NCBI GenBank assembly: GCA_017416145.1
Contig: JAFQDD010000001.1
Coordinates: 1-64,000 of the forward strand
From: Spirochaetaceae bacterium
Lineage (GTDB): Bacteria; Spirochaetota; Spirochaetia; Treponematales; Treponemataceae
Direction: 5' to 3'
DNA length: 64,000 nt
The notes under the pieces: generated by a model
Seen by the model: the letters and a program-made list of their open reading frames with translations, nothing else
Databases searched by the model: none
Told to the model about the DNA's origin: nothing
Part shown: in pieces, positions 42,282 through 51,539 of the stretch
How positions within the stretch are numbered: the stretch's first letter is position 1
How the letters are laid out: the number at the start of each line of letters is the position of its first letter
Program-made: the position numbers and the translations under genes

Positions 42282-44765
42282 ATGAAATTTGGACATTTTG
42301 ACGATTCTGCAAGAGAATATGTTATCGAAACTCCACAAACTCCATATCCATGGATTAACTATTTAGGAAGCCAAAAATTCTTTTCTTTGATTTCTAACAC
42401 AACTGGCGGTTATTCATTTTACACAGACGCTCGTTTACGTCGTCTAACTCGTTATCGCTACAACGATATGCCTCTTGATAACAATGGGCACTATTTCTTT
42501 ATCAAAGATGGAGATGCTATCTGGAATCCAGGTTGGCAACCATGTCAAACAAAACTTGATTTTTATGAATGTCGTCACGGGTTTGGTTATTCAAAGTTCA
42601 CAGCAAAAAAAGATGATTTAAAAGCTGAGGCATTATACTTTGTTCCAAATGCAGACAATGCAGAAGTTGAAATGATTACACTTAAAAACGAAGGAAAATC
42701 TGACAAAAAAATCAGTTTAGTTTCTTTTGTTGAATGGTGTTTGTACAACGCTTCTGATGACTGCCAAAACTTCCAAAGAAACTTCTCTACTGGTGAAGTT
42801 GAAATCGAAGGAAGTGCAATTTACCACAAAACTGAATATCGTGAAAGAAGAAACCACTTTGCTTTCTATTCTTGTAACGAAAAAATCGACGGATTTGATA
42901 CTGATCGGGAAACTTTCTTAGGTTTGTACAACTCTATTTCTGCACCAAAAACTGTTGTAGAAGGAAAATCTGGAAACTCTGTTGCTGACGGTTGGTCTCC
43001 AATTGCTTCTCACAGATTAGAAGTTTCACTAAAAGCTGGTGAAGAAAAAACATTTGTTTTCGTTCTTGGTTATATCGAAATGGAAGATGACAAAAAATTC
43101 CTTTCAGATGCAGACAAGAAAAAAGCATTAGACGCAGGTTTACTACGCACAAACACAGCAAGTGGCGTTATCAACAAAGAAAAAGCTTATGCTCTACAAG
43201 AAAAATACAACTCAAAAGAAAAAGTTGAAAAAGCATTGGCTGAATTAAAAGCATTCTGGGATGAAACACTATCTCACTTCACACTAAAAACAGAAGACGA
43301 AAAACTTAACCGTATGGCAGTTTGGAATCAATATCAATGTGTTGTTACATACAACTTTGCTCGTTCTGCTTCTTACTTTGAAAGTGGAATTGGCCGTGGG
43401 CTTGGTTTCCGTGATACAAGCCAGGACATGCTTGGTGCTGCTCACCAACTTCCAAAAGAAAGAATCCGTGAACGCTTGTACGACGTTGCAGCTACTCAAT
43501 TTGAAGACGGTTCTGCATATCACCAATTCCAACCACTAACAAAACGTGGTAATGCTGATATTGGTTCTAACTTCAACGACGACCCACTATGGCTAGTTCT
43601 TGGTGTTGGTAACTACATTCGTGAAACTGGAGATGTTGATTTCTTGAAAGTTGACGTTCCATTTGATAACTCAGAAACAAACAAAGCAACAATGTTTGAA
43701 CACTTACGCCGTTCTTACAACTACATTCCAAATCATCTAGGGCCACACGGACTTCCATTAATTGGCCGTGCAGACTGGAACGACTGTTTGAACTTAAACT
43801 GTTTCTCTACAAATCCTAATGATTCTTTCCAAACTTGTACAAACAAAGAAGGCAAAAACGCAGAATCTGTAATGATTGCTCAAATGTTTGTTTACGTTAC
43901 TCCAGATTACGCTGCAATGTGTCGCTTAATGGGTGATGAAGCAGAAGCAAAACGAGCTGAAGAACTATGTGCAAAAATGGAAGAAGCTATTTGTACAGCT
44001 GGTTGGGACGGAGAATGGTACGTTCGTGCTTATGACGATTTTGGTAACAAAATTGGTTCTAACGAATGTGAAAATGGTAAAATCTACATTGAAACACAAG
44101 GTTTTGGTACAATGGCCAAAATCGGTAAAGATAAAGGATATCCAGAAAAATCTTTGGACAGCGTAAAGAAATATCTTGATTCAAAATATGGTATCGTAAT
44201 TTTATGGCCAGCATATCAAGATTATCACGTTGAACTTGGTGAAGTTTCTTCATATCCACCAGGATACAAAGAAAACGGTGGTATCTTCTGTCACAACAAC
44301 CCATGGGTAATCATTGGTGAAGTTGTAAATGGTCGCCCACAAGACGCTTTTGAACACTACAAAAAGTTTGCTCCTGCTTACATTGAAGATATTTCTGATG
44401 TTCACAGAGTTGAACCTTACGTTTACTGCCAGATGGTTGCTGGTAAAGAAGCTCGTCGCGAAGGTGAAGGTAAAAACTCTTGGCTAACAGGTACAGCCGC
44501 TTGGAACTTTGTAACACTTTCACAATATTTGTGTGGTCTACGCCCAAGCTACGACGGTTTAGTAATTGAACCTCGTCTACCAAACCACGTTAAAAACGCA
44601 ACAATGACTCGTGTTTTCCGTGGAGTTGAATATCAAATCGAAGTTGTAAACAACTGCAACACAGGTAATGTAGTTCTTACAGCAGAAAACGGTACTGTAA
44701 ACGGTACAGTTGTAAAAGCAAATGACGGTGCAAAAACTGTAAAAGTAAAAGCTGTTATTGGCTAA
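42282..44765 (+). CDS. GH94 cellobiose phosphorylase
   Basis: The 827-residue protein has the length and blocks of GH94 cellobiose phosphorylases, including GRGLGFRDTSQDMLG near residue 369 and the catalytic Asp in ADWND (residues 497-501) with LNLNCFS after it. It splits cellobiose with phosphate into glucose 1-phosphate and glucose, saving one ATP. No signal peptide, so it is cytoplasmic. AAGGATAA is the ribosome site. It shares an operator type with the ABC importer. The nearby nag genes raise chitobiose phosphorylase as an alternative, but the active-site block fits cellobiose better. Confidence 0.92.
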   Translation: MKFGHFDDSAREYVIETPQTPYPWINYLGSQKFFSLISNTTGGYSFYTDARLRRLTRYRYNDMPLDNNGHYFFIKDGDAIWNPGWQPCQTKLDFYECRHGFGYSKFTAKKDDLKAEALYFVPNADNAEVEMITLKNEGKSDKKISLVSFVEWCLYNASDDCQNFQRNFSTGEVEIEGSAIYHKTEYRERRNHFAFYSCNEKIDGFDTDRETFLGLYNSISAPKTVVEGKSGNSVADGWSPIASHRLEVSLKAGEEKTFVFVLGYIEMEDDKKFLSDADKKKALDAGLLRTNTASGVINKEKAYALQEKYNSKEKVEKALAELKAFWDETLSHFTLKTEDEKLNRMAVWNQYQCVVTYNFARSASYFESGIGRGLGFRDTSQDMLGAAHQLPKERIRERLYDVAATQFEDGSAYHQFQPLTKRGNADIGSNFNDDPLWLVLGVGNYIRETGDVDFLKVDVPFDNSETNKATMFEHLRRSYNYIPNHLGPHGLPLIGRADWNDCLNLNCFSTNPNDSFQTCTNKEGKNAESVMIAQMFVYVTPDYAAMCRLMGDEAEAKRAEELCAKMEEAICTAGWDGEWYVRAYDDFGNKIGSNECENGKIYIETQGFGTMAKIGKDKGYPEKSLDSVKKYLDSKYGIVILWPAYQDYHVELGEVSSYPPGYKENGGIFCHNNPWVIIGEVVNGRPQDAFEHYKKFAPAYIEDISDVHRVEPYVYCQMVAGKEARREGEGKNSWLTGTAAWNFVTLSQYLCGLRPSYDGLVIEPRLPNHVKNATMTRVFRGVEYQIEVVNNCNTGNVVLTAENGTVNGTVVKANDGAKTVKVKAVIG

Positions 44766-44769
44766 AAAA

Positions 44770-44930
44770 ATGATGTAAGGTTTTCTGAAAGCAGACAATC
44801 TTACATCAAACTTAATATTTTGAAAAACTAGTTTGCCAACCTCCTGCAAACTGATTTTATCATACACAACAACAATAAAAACCCTTTTTTTCTCGCCCTG
44901 TAGGCCTCCCTCCTGCAGGGTCTTTTTTTT
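44770..44930 (+). terminator. Hairpins and terminator after the GH94 gene
   Basis: A TGATGTAAG...CTTACATCA stem (44770-44808) is followed by AGTTTG...CAAACT (about 44831-44854) and then CCCTG...CAGGG (44896-44920) with T8 after TC (44921-44930). The last is the likely terminator. The 44766-44964 gap holds no ORF. Confidence 0.7.
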
Positions 44931-44964
44931 GGAGAGATAATTTTTCTTCTTGTAAAAAAAGCAA

Positions 44965-46485
44965 TCACTTTCCTCTAACTTGCGTACCATCAATTTCACA
45001 AGGATAAGGCTCAACATAGATTGGTTTCCCATCCACAAAGCCAACTCGCAAAACTAGACTTTCTGTAGCTCCAGGGATTTCTTCCATTCCTGGAAAAACA
45101 AAATTTCCAAGTCCATAGGCGATTATTCCATCTTTATATCGCTGAATCGGTTGTAAAACGTGAGTATGGCTTTCAAGCACAAGACTAACACCAGAATCGA
45201 TTAACTTTTCAGAGAAATCTTTTTGAGCCTCGTTTGTTTTAAATCCGTACTCATCTCCGTCGTGAACACTAGCAATTATTAACATTCCTTGTTTTTTCAA
45301 TTCTTTTACGGACTGGAAAATTTTGTCGTTTTTCCAAAGCACTCCAGGATTTTCACCAGTTGCAGCCACATTTGCACCATCAAAACCAGACCTTTCCTTT
45401 GGATAAGCACCCACAGAAATAATCGCCACATTTTGATTTTTCACCTTTGTAATGTAAAACTTGGAGGCTTCTTCATAATTTTTTCCAACTCCACTAGTTG
45501 CAATACCAGCTTCTTTCAAAGCATTGATAGAATCTAAAAATCCTTTTTGCCCATAATCAAAAACGTGATTATTGTTTATCATTAAATAATCAAACCCAGC
45601 ATTTTTTAGAGGCGACAAAACTTTTTTATCAAATTTAAAATTATAAGTTTTTGGTAAAATCTCATTGTGATATGTAATGGCACCCTCAAGATTTCCAAGA
45701 GTCAAATCTGCACCTTGCAAAATAGGTAAAGTATCCGCAAAAACCCTAGCCAACCCATCTTTGTAGTAAATCAAGATTTCCTGAACGCCCCGACCAACCA
45801 TCATATCCCCTACTCCAGCAATAAAAAGAGGCGTTAAGTTTTCAGACTTCTCTACCAAAGTAATATTACAGTTTGTATCTGAAAAAGCTTTTTCTAAAAA
45901 ATTTTGTATTTCATCACGTGAGTTTTCATCAAAAAAACTACAAACAAGATAAGTATTTTCACGAAATTTATATCCTTCTTCAGTAACATATTGATTTTCA
46001 ACTTTTACACCGCGATGATTTTCTGGAATTTTGTCAATTTCAGAAATGGAAACAGAAAAATCTGGAGGCAATTTTACATAATCATCGCTTTTTGAACTTG
46101 TGAAGTTCATTTCTACAGAGGGAATAAAGTTTTTTTCCCCGATTTTATATACTTTTTGATTTTCAAGTTTTTCCACAGGATTAAAAGGAAAATCCTTTGC
46201 CAAAGAAATATTTGCTACAATCTCAGAACTTGGTTGAAAAAGGTTTTGAATTAACCTGTTGAAAGATTTATCTTCTATTTTGGGTTTTACTTGATTCGTA
46301 AGATAAAAAGGTGATTTTTGGGAATTTTTGCCAAATTCTTTTTCAAAAACCGAAAACAATTCATCATAGATTTCTTGATTTTCCACAAATACCAAATATT
46401 GCTTCGGATTCCAAAAAACAAAAAATGTCAAAGTTAATATTAAAATTATGATTAAAATGTTAAATACAATTTTTACTTTCTTCAT
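44965..46485 (-). CDS. CapA-family metallophosphatase-like membrane-anchored protein
   Basis: The 506-residue protein has one N-terminal membrane anchor (residues 8-25), an approximately 200-residue region I do not recognise, and then a CapA domain from about residue 230 with GVGDMMVGRG, LGNLEGAI, NNNHVFDYG, VHDGDEY, ESHTHVLQP and YGLGNFVF. This motif set is the calcineurin-like metal site of the CapA/PgsA family. CapA takes part in poly-gamma-glutamate capsules in Bacillus, but without pgsB or pgsC here that role is unproven. It follows the PfkB kinase by 56 bp. Confidence 0.85.
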   Translation of the reverse strand: MKKVKIVFNILIIILILTLTFFVFWNPKQYLVFVENQEIYDELFSVFEKEFGKNSQKSPFYLTNQVKPKIEDKSFNRLIQNLFQPSSEIVANISLAKDFPFNPVEKLENQKVYKIGEKNFIPSVEMNFTSSKSDDYVKLPPDFSVSISEIDKIPENHRGVKVENQYVTEEGYKFRENTYLVCSFFDENSRDEIQNFLEKAFSDTNCNITLVEKSENLTPLFIAGVGDMMVGRGVQEILIYYKDGLARVFADTLPILQGADLTLGNLEGAITYHNEILPKTYNFKFDKKVLSPLKNAGFDYLMINNNHVFDYGQKGFLDSINALKEAGIATSGVGKNYEEASKFYITKVKNQNVAIISVGAYPKERSGFDGANVAATGENPGVLWKNDKIFQSVKELKKQGMLIIASVHDGDEYGFKTNEAQKDFSEKLIDSGVSLVLESHTHVLQPIQRYKDGIIAYGLGNFVFPGMEEIPGATESLVLRVGFVDGKPIYVEPYPCEIDGTQVRGK

Positions 46486-46541
46486 ATTTTTTCAAATTAT
46501 CTAAACTTATCTAAGATTTTTTATTGAATGACATAAGAGAT

Positions 46542-47543
46542 TTACACTCCAAAATCGTCAAGAACCAAAGTTGCTTCTTTTGCAGCTTTCTCTATTGAAG
46601 ATTTTACAGTTTCAAAAGTTAATTCCAAAATTGAATTATCGATCGAACTAAAAATACTATGCAAAAAACTGCCCACAAAAGTATCCCCAGCTCCAGTGTC
46701 TTCAATATATATTTGATTTCCAGCGTGATTTTTGGATTTTTTCACATTTTCTATCTCAAAGGCAGGTTGAAAAAACTCTTCTCCATCAAAATATACTTTT
46801 GAGCCTTTTGCTCCAAATTTTTCCACATAAACAAGACAACAATCTTGAGGTTTTTCCACATATTGTTTTAGAGCCGTCACCTCACCTTCATTGGCAAAAA
46901 GCAAAATATCCAAAGATTGACTTATATCCCAAAGCCTTTTTGCCACCGCTTCTGCCCCAAAAATGGTTCCACAATCAATAGCAAGGGGAATATTGTATCT
47001 GAAAGCCAAGTCCACAACTCGCTCTAAAACTTCTTGATTCAGAAATTGCATACCTTCCATCACAAAGCAACTGCTGTGAGCAAATCTGATTTCGTTTATT
47101 TGAGTGGCTTCGATTTGTTTTGCTGCTCCCACATTTACAGCGATGGCTTTTTCCCCATTTTTATTGTAAATCGACAAAAAGCGACCTGTTGAATCCGGCC
47201 TTGAAAAAAGCTGACATTCTACACCTTGCCTCGCCATTTCCTTTTGAAAGAACAAAGCATTTTCATCTCTATATTCTCTTTCCATTCCTGTAGAACCAGA
47301 AAAAAAGCACTTTCCACCAAGACGAGAAATTGTTTTTAAAATATTTACAGTAGTTCCACCTGTTTTTTTTATTTTTACATCAAAATTGGAAAAAAAATCT
47401 GAAAATTCTTCTTTATCAAGATGCAATGGTGAATTTGATTTTAATTTTGAGAAAATCAAATCATCAACATTTGGAACGAAAAAATCCACCATACAGTGTC
47501 CTAAACCGTAAAAGTAGCAATTTTTGTCGTTATTTTTTATCAT
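46542..47543 (-). CDS. PfkB-family carbohydrate or nucleoside kinase
   Basis: The 333-residue protein has the ribokinase-family plan: GGTTVNILKTISRLGGKCFFSGSTG near residue 57-82 and the C-terminal catalytic DTGAGDTFVGSF near 290, whose Asp activates the sugar hydroxyl. Adenosine-kinase-like features (long N-terminal lid) suggest a nucleoside or a sugar as substrate. The start overlaps the stop of the cyclo-ligase gene by 4 bp (ATGA), so translation is coupled. Confidence 0.88.
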   Translation of the reverse strand: MIKNNDKNCYFYGLGHCMVDFFVPNVDDLIFSKLKSNSPLHLDKEEFSDFFSNFDVKIKKTGGTTVNILKTISRLGGKCFFSGSTGMEREYRDENALFFQKEMARQGVECQLFSRPDSTGRFLSIYNKNGEKAIAVNVGAAKQIEATQINEIRFAHSSCFVMEGMQFLNQEVLERVVDLAFRYNIPLAIDCGTIFGAEAVAKRLWDISQSLDILLFANEGEVTALKQYVEKPQDCCLVYVEKFGAKGSKVYFDGEEFFQPAFEIENVKKSKNHAGNQIYIEDTGAGDTFVGSFLHSIFSSIDNSILELTFETVKSSIEKAAKEATLVLDDFGV

Positions 47544-48163
47544 TTATTATTCACCTTTGATTTTACAATTCTTTTATCTGATATTATGTAATCCACAGGG
47601 ATGTCATTTGGTTCAGTTATCACTTTATCAATTATTTGAAAATCATAACAGTAACCTACAATTCCCAAGATTTTTTCCTTTTCAGAAGTTGAAAGAAGCT
47701 CTGCTAAAAATTTATCGTAATATCCTTTGCCTTTTCCCAAACGATTTCCTCGTTCATCAAAAGCCAACCCTGGAATAATAATCAGCGTTTTGTCTGGAAT
47801 ACTATTTAAATCAAGTTTATCTTGATTGGATTTTGGCACAGTAATTCCGTATTCACCGATTTCAGTTTGTTCAGAAAAATCTTCATCAGAATTTATGTAA
47901 TAAAATTCCATTTTTTCATTTTCTGTTCGAGGTAAGCATAACATTTTGTTTTCGTTCAAAATTATATCTAATAATTGGTTGGTCTTAATTTCTGTACCAT
48001 AAGAAACAAAGGTCAAAACACAAGACGCTTTTTTAAATAAGTCAAAATTATACAATTCAATTAAAGCTTTTTGACTTTGAAAATTACAATAATGTTTGTC
48101 TTCGTTTTGTTCTCTTAATGTTTGCTTAATCCTCTCTCTTAAATTAAGTTTTTCCGTTTTCAT
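47540..48163 (-). CDS. 5-formyltetrahydrofolate cyclo-ligase
   Basis: The 207-residue protein has the cyclo-ligase motifs: N-terminal LRERIKQTLREQ, then LIIIPGLAFDERGNRLGKGKGYYDKFL near residue 125-150 (the conserved GxGxGYYD loop) and the end block PNDIPVDYIISDKRIV. It converts 5-formyl-THF to 5,10-methenyl-THF. The ATG at 48163 has no ribosome site; a -10 box lies 7 nt upstream. It is divergent from the DUF4015 gene with only 69 bp between. Confidence 0.93.
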   Translation of the reverse strand: MKTEKLNLRERIKQTLREQNEDKHYCNFQSQKALIELYNFDLFKKASCVLTFVSYGTEIKTNQLLDIILNENKMLCLPRTENEKMEFYYINSDEDFSEQTEIGEYGITVPKSNQDKLDLNSIPDKTLIIIPGLAFDERGNRLGKGKGYYDKFLAELLSTSEKEKILGIVGYCYDFQIIDKVITEPNDIPVDYIISDKRIVKSKVNNK

Positions 48164-48232
48164 AAAGTATATTGTATCACTAAATTCTATAATCTACAAA
48201 TTAGAATTTTATTATATTGATATTATATTAAG
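48164..48232. promoter_or_regulatory. Divergent promoters, both predicted to give leaderless transcripts
   Basis: Minus: TGA-TACAAT (-10 at 48171-48176), 7 nt before the ATG at 48163. Plus: TATTAT (48221-48226), 6 nt before the ATG at 48233; TATATT three bases later is an alternative. Neither gene has a Shine-Dalgarno sequence. Confidence 0.6.
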
Positions 48233-50500
48233 ATGAAAGGGAAAATTTCCGATAAAAGTTTTATGAAATACTCACAAATAAAAATTGTAGCCTTATTATT
48301 TTTTATACTTGTTATACCATTTTTCTTTTCCAATGCAGAAAAGGGAAATATTCCAATCGATCAACAAATTCTCGAACCTATAAAAAACAGCCAAGAATTT
48401 CTTCAACGACAGGAAGGAACTTTGCTGGGGACAAAAACAGGTTTATATCAAATACAAAACAACAAACCAACTCTACTTTGGGAAAACGGAGAAGTGCTAA
48501 AAATTATCCGCACTGATGAATGGATTTTTCTAACTTCCAATGGGATTTTTGCTTCTTCGGATTTGGTGACTTTTGAGGACAGAAACCAAGGTTTGCCCTT
48601 TTATAAAATCAAAAAAATAGTTAATAATCAAAAACAATTTGTGGAACAAGTTGATGCACTGAAGGATTTGGCAATTCATCCAGAAAATCCAAAAATTATG
48701 GTAACCACCACAAAAGACGAAACTTTTTTGACTTATGATGGGGGAAAATCTTGGAAATCGTTAGGATTTTCGGCAAAAACCAATGGAGCAAAAGCAGTTG
48801 CAGTTTGTAATATGCCAAATTCTAAGGGAATTGATATTTTAACAGTTTTTTCTGTTCACTCAATTTATGGCATCTCTTATATTCACCCAGAAATTGCTTC
48901 TCCAAAATGGATTGATATAACTGGAGGATTTGAAAATCAACCATCAATTTCTTATCCTGATGAAATTTCAGATTTGCTAACAATAAGAACTTTTGACGAA
49001 TCTCAAAACAAGATAATAACAGAACTTTATGTTGCTCAAACTTATATGCCTTGCATTTATCGATTAAATTGGTCATCAAAACGTGGCGAACTTTTAGGAA
49101 AAGACACTGAGCCTCTGAGCACAATCGAAAGTATTTTCACCAGTGGCAACAAAATCGTTTACGTAAAACCAAGCGGATTTGGAAGTTTTGATTTACCAAC
49201 CAAAACTTTCGATAACAATCCAGATTTTACAAAAGAATGGAAATCCATAGCTTCCCGTGTTGAAAACACACAATGTATGTACATTCCAGAAAACGCTTCT
49301 AGTTTTGGACAAGCTGTTTCTCTAAACGAACTTTGGCTTTTGAATCCAGATAAAATTTATTCATCTTATATTGATAAAATTGATGGAAAAAAAGCTTTGT
49401 ATATTCCAGCAGGACAAGCAACTCCTGGGGAAGATTTACAAGAATTCTTGGATATTATGAAAGAAAACAAGCTAAACACAGCTGTAATTGATATGAAAGA
49501 CGATTACGGACTTTTACGCTATGTTTCAAACGATGATTTTGTAAATCAAAAAGCTGTTTCCAGTATGTACGCCATAGATTTAGATGCTTTTGTAAAACAA
49601 TGCAAACAAGATGATATTTACCTTGTGGCCCGAATCGTTGTGTTTAAAGACAGAAATCTTTGGCGTTACGGTGGTGGAAAATATGCCATAAAAGACGCTT
49701 ATTCTGGAAAATCTTGGCAGGGAATCCGCCGCTACAACGACGTGCTTGATGAAAACGGAAATGTAATTGGAGAAGAAGCTGAATATTATGATGAACACTG
49801 GGTAGACCCATATTGCGAAGACGTTTGGGCATACAACGTGGCAATCGCAAAAGAACTTATATCCAGAGGTTTTGACGAAATCCAATTTGACTATATTCGC
49901 TTTCCAACAGACGGTCTAAATCTTTCCAACGTAAAATACACTTGGCGAGATTCTGGCATGGAAAAAGAAGGAGCTTTAATGTCTTTCCTAGCTTATGCCA
50001 GAGAAAATATAGATGCTCCAATTGGAATTGATATCTACGGGGCAAACGGTTGGTACAGAAGTGGCTCTAGAACAGGCCAAGATGTAGAAATGCTTGCAAA
50101 CTACGTTGACGTAATTTGTCCAATGTTCTATCCAAATCACTTTGAAAACAACTTTTTGGCTTATCCTCCAGAAGTTGAACGACCTTACCGTATCTACTTT
50201 TATGGTTGTTACAGAAACTCTGTAATCGCTAGAAACAAAGTACTAATTCGTCCTTGGTTACAGGCTTTTTACCTAGCTGTTTCTTACGATAAAAAGTACT
50301 ACAACGAAGACTACGTTTTACGGCAAGTTTACGGAACTCGAGATTCCATCGACAATGGATATATGTACTGGAACAATTCTGGTCGTTATGCAGACATTAG
50401 CCCAGACCCAGGAGAAACTCCATATCCATGGTCAAATGTGGAAGCAAGTACAAAATATAGAAAACCTGCTTTACAAGGACCCAAAACAACACAAGAATAA
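48233..50500 (+). CDS. DUF4015 putative glycosidase-like protein, membrane-anchored or secreted
   Basis: The 755-residue protein has an N-terminal hydrophobic segment (residues 16-34) that may be an anchor or signal. Residues about 60-320 look like a beta-propeller or sensor part (WENGEVLKII, FLTYDGGKSWKSLGFS resembles a BNR/Asp-box). From about 385 a DUF4015 TIM-barrel follows: NKLNTAVIDMKDDYG, ARIVVFKD, DEIQFDYIRFPTDG and GIDIYGANGWY, with Asp and Glu placed as in glycosidases. Substrate is not known; a wall or exopolysaccharide is possible. Confidence 0.82.
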   Translation: MKGKISDKSFMKYSQIKIVALLFFILVIPFFFSNAEKGNIPIDQQILEPIKNSQEFLQRQEGTLLGTKTGLYQIQNNKPTLLWENGEVLKIIRTDEWIFLTSNGIFASSDLVTFEDRNQGLPFYKIKKIVNNQKQFVEQVDALKDLAIHPENPKIMVTTTKDETFLTYDGGKSWKSLGFSAKTNGAKAVAVCNMPNSKGIDILTVFSVHSIYGISYIHPEIASPKWIDITGGFENQPSISYPDEISDLLTIRTFDESQNKIITELYVAQTYMPCIYRLNWSSKRGELLGKDTEPLSTIESIFTSGNKIVYVKPSGFGSFDLPTKTFDNNPDFTKEWKSIASRVENTQCMYIPENASSFGQAVSLNELWLLNPDKIYSSYIDKIDGKKALYIPAGQATPGEDLQEFLDIMKENKLNTAVIDMKDDYGLLRYVSNDDFVNQKAVSSMYAIDLDAFVKQCKQDDIYLVARIVVFKDRNLWRYGGGKYAIKDAYSGKSWQGIRRYNDVLDENGNVIGEEAEYYDEHWVDPYCEDVWAYNVAIAKELISRGFDEIQFDYIRFPTDGLNLSNVKYTWRDSGMEKEGALMSFLAYARENIDAPIGIDIYGANGWYRSGSRTGQDVEMLANYVDVICPMFYPNHFENNFLAYPPEVERPYRIYFYGCYRNSVIARNKVLIRPWLQAFYLAVSYDKKYYNEDYVLRQVYGTRDSIDNGYMYWNNSGRYADISPDPGETPYPWSNVEASTKYRKPALQGPKTTQE

Positions 50501-50600
50501 TCATTTTTCTTAATTTAAAGGGGTTTCCAAATCGGATTCCCCATTTTATTTAAAAATGAAGATAAGTAAATACTTCGACACAATTTTAGGAGAAAAAACT

Positions 50601-51524
50601 ATGGAAGAAATCTTAAATTGGGGAATCCAAGTTATAAAAGCAATTCAAACCGTAACCTGTGCCCCACTTACTTGGATAGCAATTTTTATACATCACGTTT
50701 TTAACGCAGGAATATATGTTGCAATTATTGGAATCATCTTTTGGGGCGTTGATACAAAAAAAGGTTTTAAGCTTGGAACCGCTTTGTTATTTTCCACCAG
50801 TCTAAACGTGGCAATCAAGAACTTTTTCCAAGTTCCTCGTCCATACACAATTGACCCTTCCGTTGCAACAGGCGCTTCAGAAACAAGTTTTGCCTTCCCT
50901 TCTGGACACAGCCAAGGGGCTGCCACATTTTGGCCCTTATTAGCAGGACTTCAAAAAAATTGGAAAAAATGGGCAAAAATCCTTGTGGGCTTATGCCTTC
51001 CACTTTTAGTCGGACTTTCTAGAATGTACCTTGGGGTTCACTATCCAACAGACGTAATTGTAGGCTTAGCTCTGGGCTTCCTAATTTCTTGCGGAGTTTT
51101 ACTTTTCTGGGATAATATGGCTTTTTATATTAAACCTCTTAGAAAATCTCTCAAAGTTCTAGCCGCTGCCTTAGTTTGCTTTTGCTTAAACGCAATTTCT
51201 ATGACAGATACATCCTATTCAGCCCTACTTTTCGGTTTTTTAACCGGATACATTTTCCTTACAGAAAAAGGTTCATTTTCTGCTGCCAGTGGCACAATTT
51301 TACAAAAGGTTTTGCGTATTATCCTTGGATTTGTTATAATAGCAGCCATCTACTACGGATTAAAACTTATTTTCCCTGGAAAAGAAAGCAATTTGTACCA
51401 ACTATTTAGATTCATTCGCTACGGTCTTGTAGGATTTACAGCCACCTTCCTAGCACCAAAACTCTTTGTAGTTCTAAAACTTGCATCCCCAGTTTCAAAA
51501 TCCGAAGAAATTGTAGAAGAATAA
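50601..51524 (+). CDS. PAP2-family membrane phosphatase
   Basis: The 307-residue protein has the three PAP2 phosphatase motifs: KNFFQVPRPY near residue 72, PSGHSQG near 99 and SRMYLGVHYPTD near 141, within about eight membrane helices. It likely dephosphorylates a lipid phosphate or undecaprenyl pyrophosphate at the outer face of the inner membrane. The ATG at 50601 is preferred to that at 50556 because AGGAG precedes it. It is followed 15 bp later by mnmE. Confidence 0.92.
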   Translation: MEEILNWGIQVIKAIQTVTCAPLTWIAIFIHHVFNAGIYVAIIGIIFWGVDTKKGFKLGTALLFSTSLNVAIKNFFQVPRPYTIDPSVATGASETSFAFPSGHSQGAATFWPLLAGLQKNWKKWAKILVGLCLPLLVGLSRMYLGVHYPTDVIVGLALGFLISCGVLLFWDNMAFYIKPLRKSLKVLAAALVCFCLNAISMTDTSYSALLFGFLTGYIFLTEKGSFSAASGTILQKVLRIILGFVIIAAIYYGLKLIFPGKESNLYQLFRFIRYGLVGFTATFLAPKLFVVLKLASPVSKSEEIVEE

Positions 51525-51539
51525 CTAAAAGGAAACCCA

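Noticed and set aside
42282-44765. GH94 protein as chitobiose phosphorylase because nagA and nagB are near
   Set aside because: The ADWND-CLNLNCFS active-site region and 827-residue length fit cellobiose phosphorylase better, and the operator links it to the ABC importer rather than to nagA.
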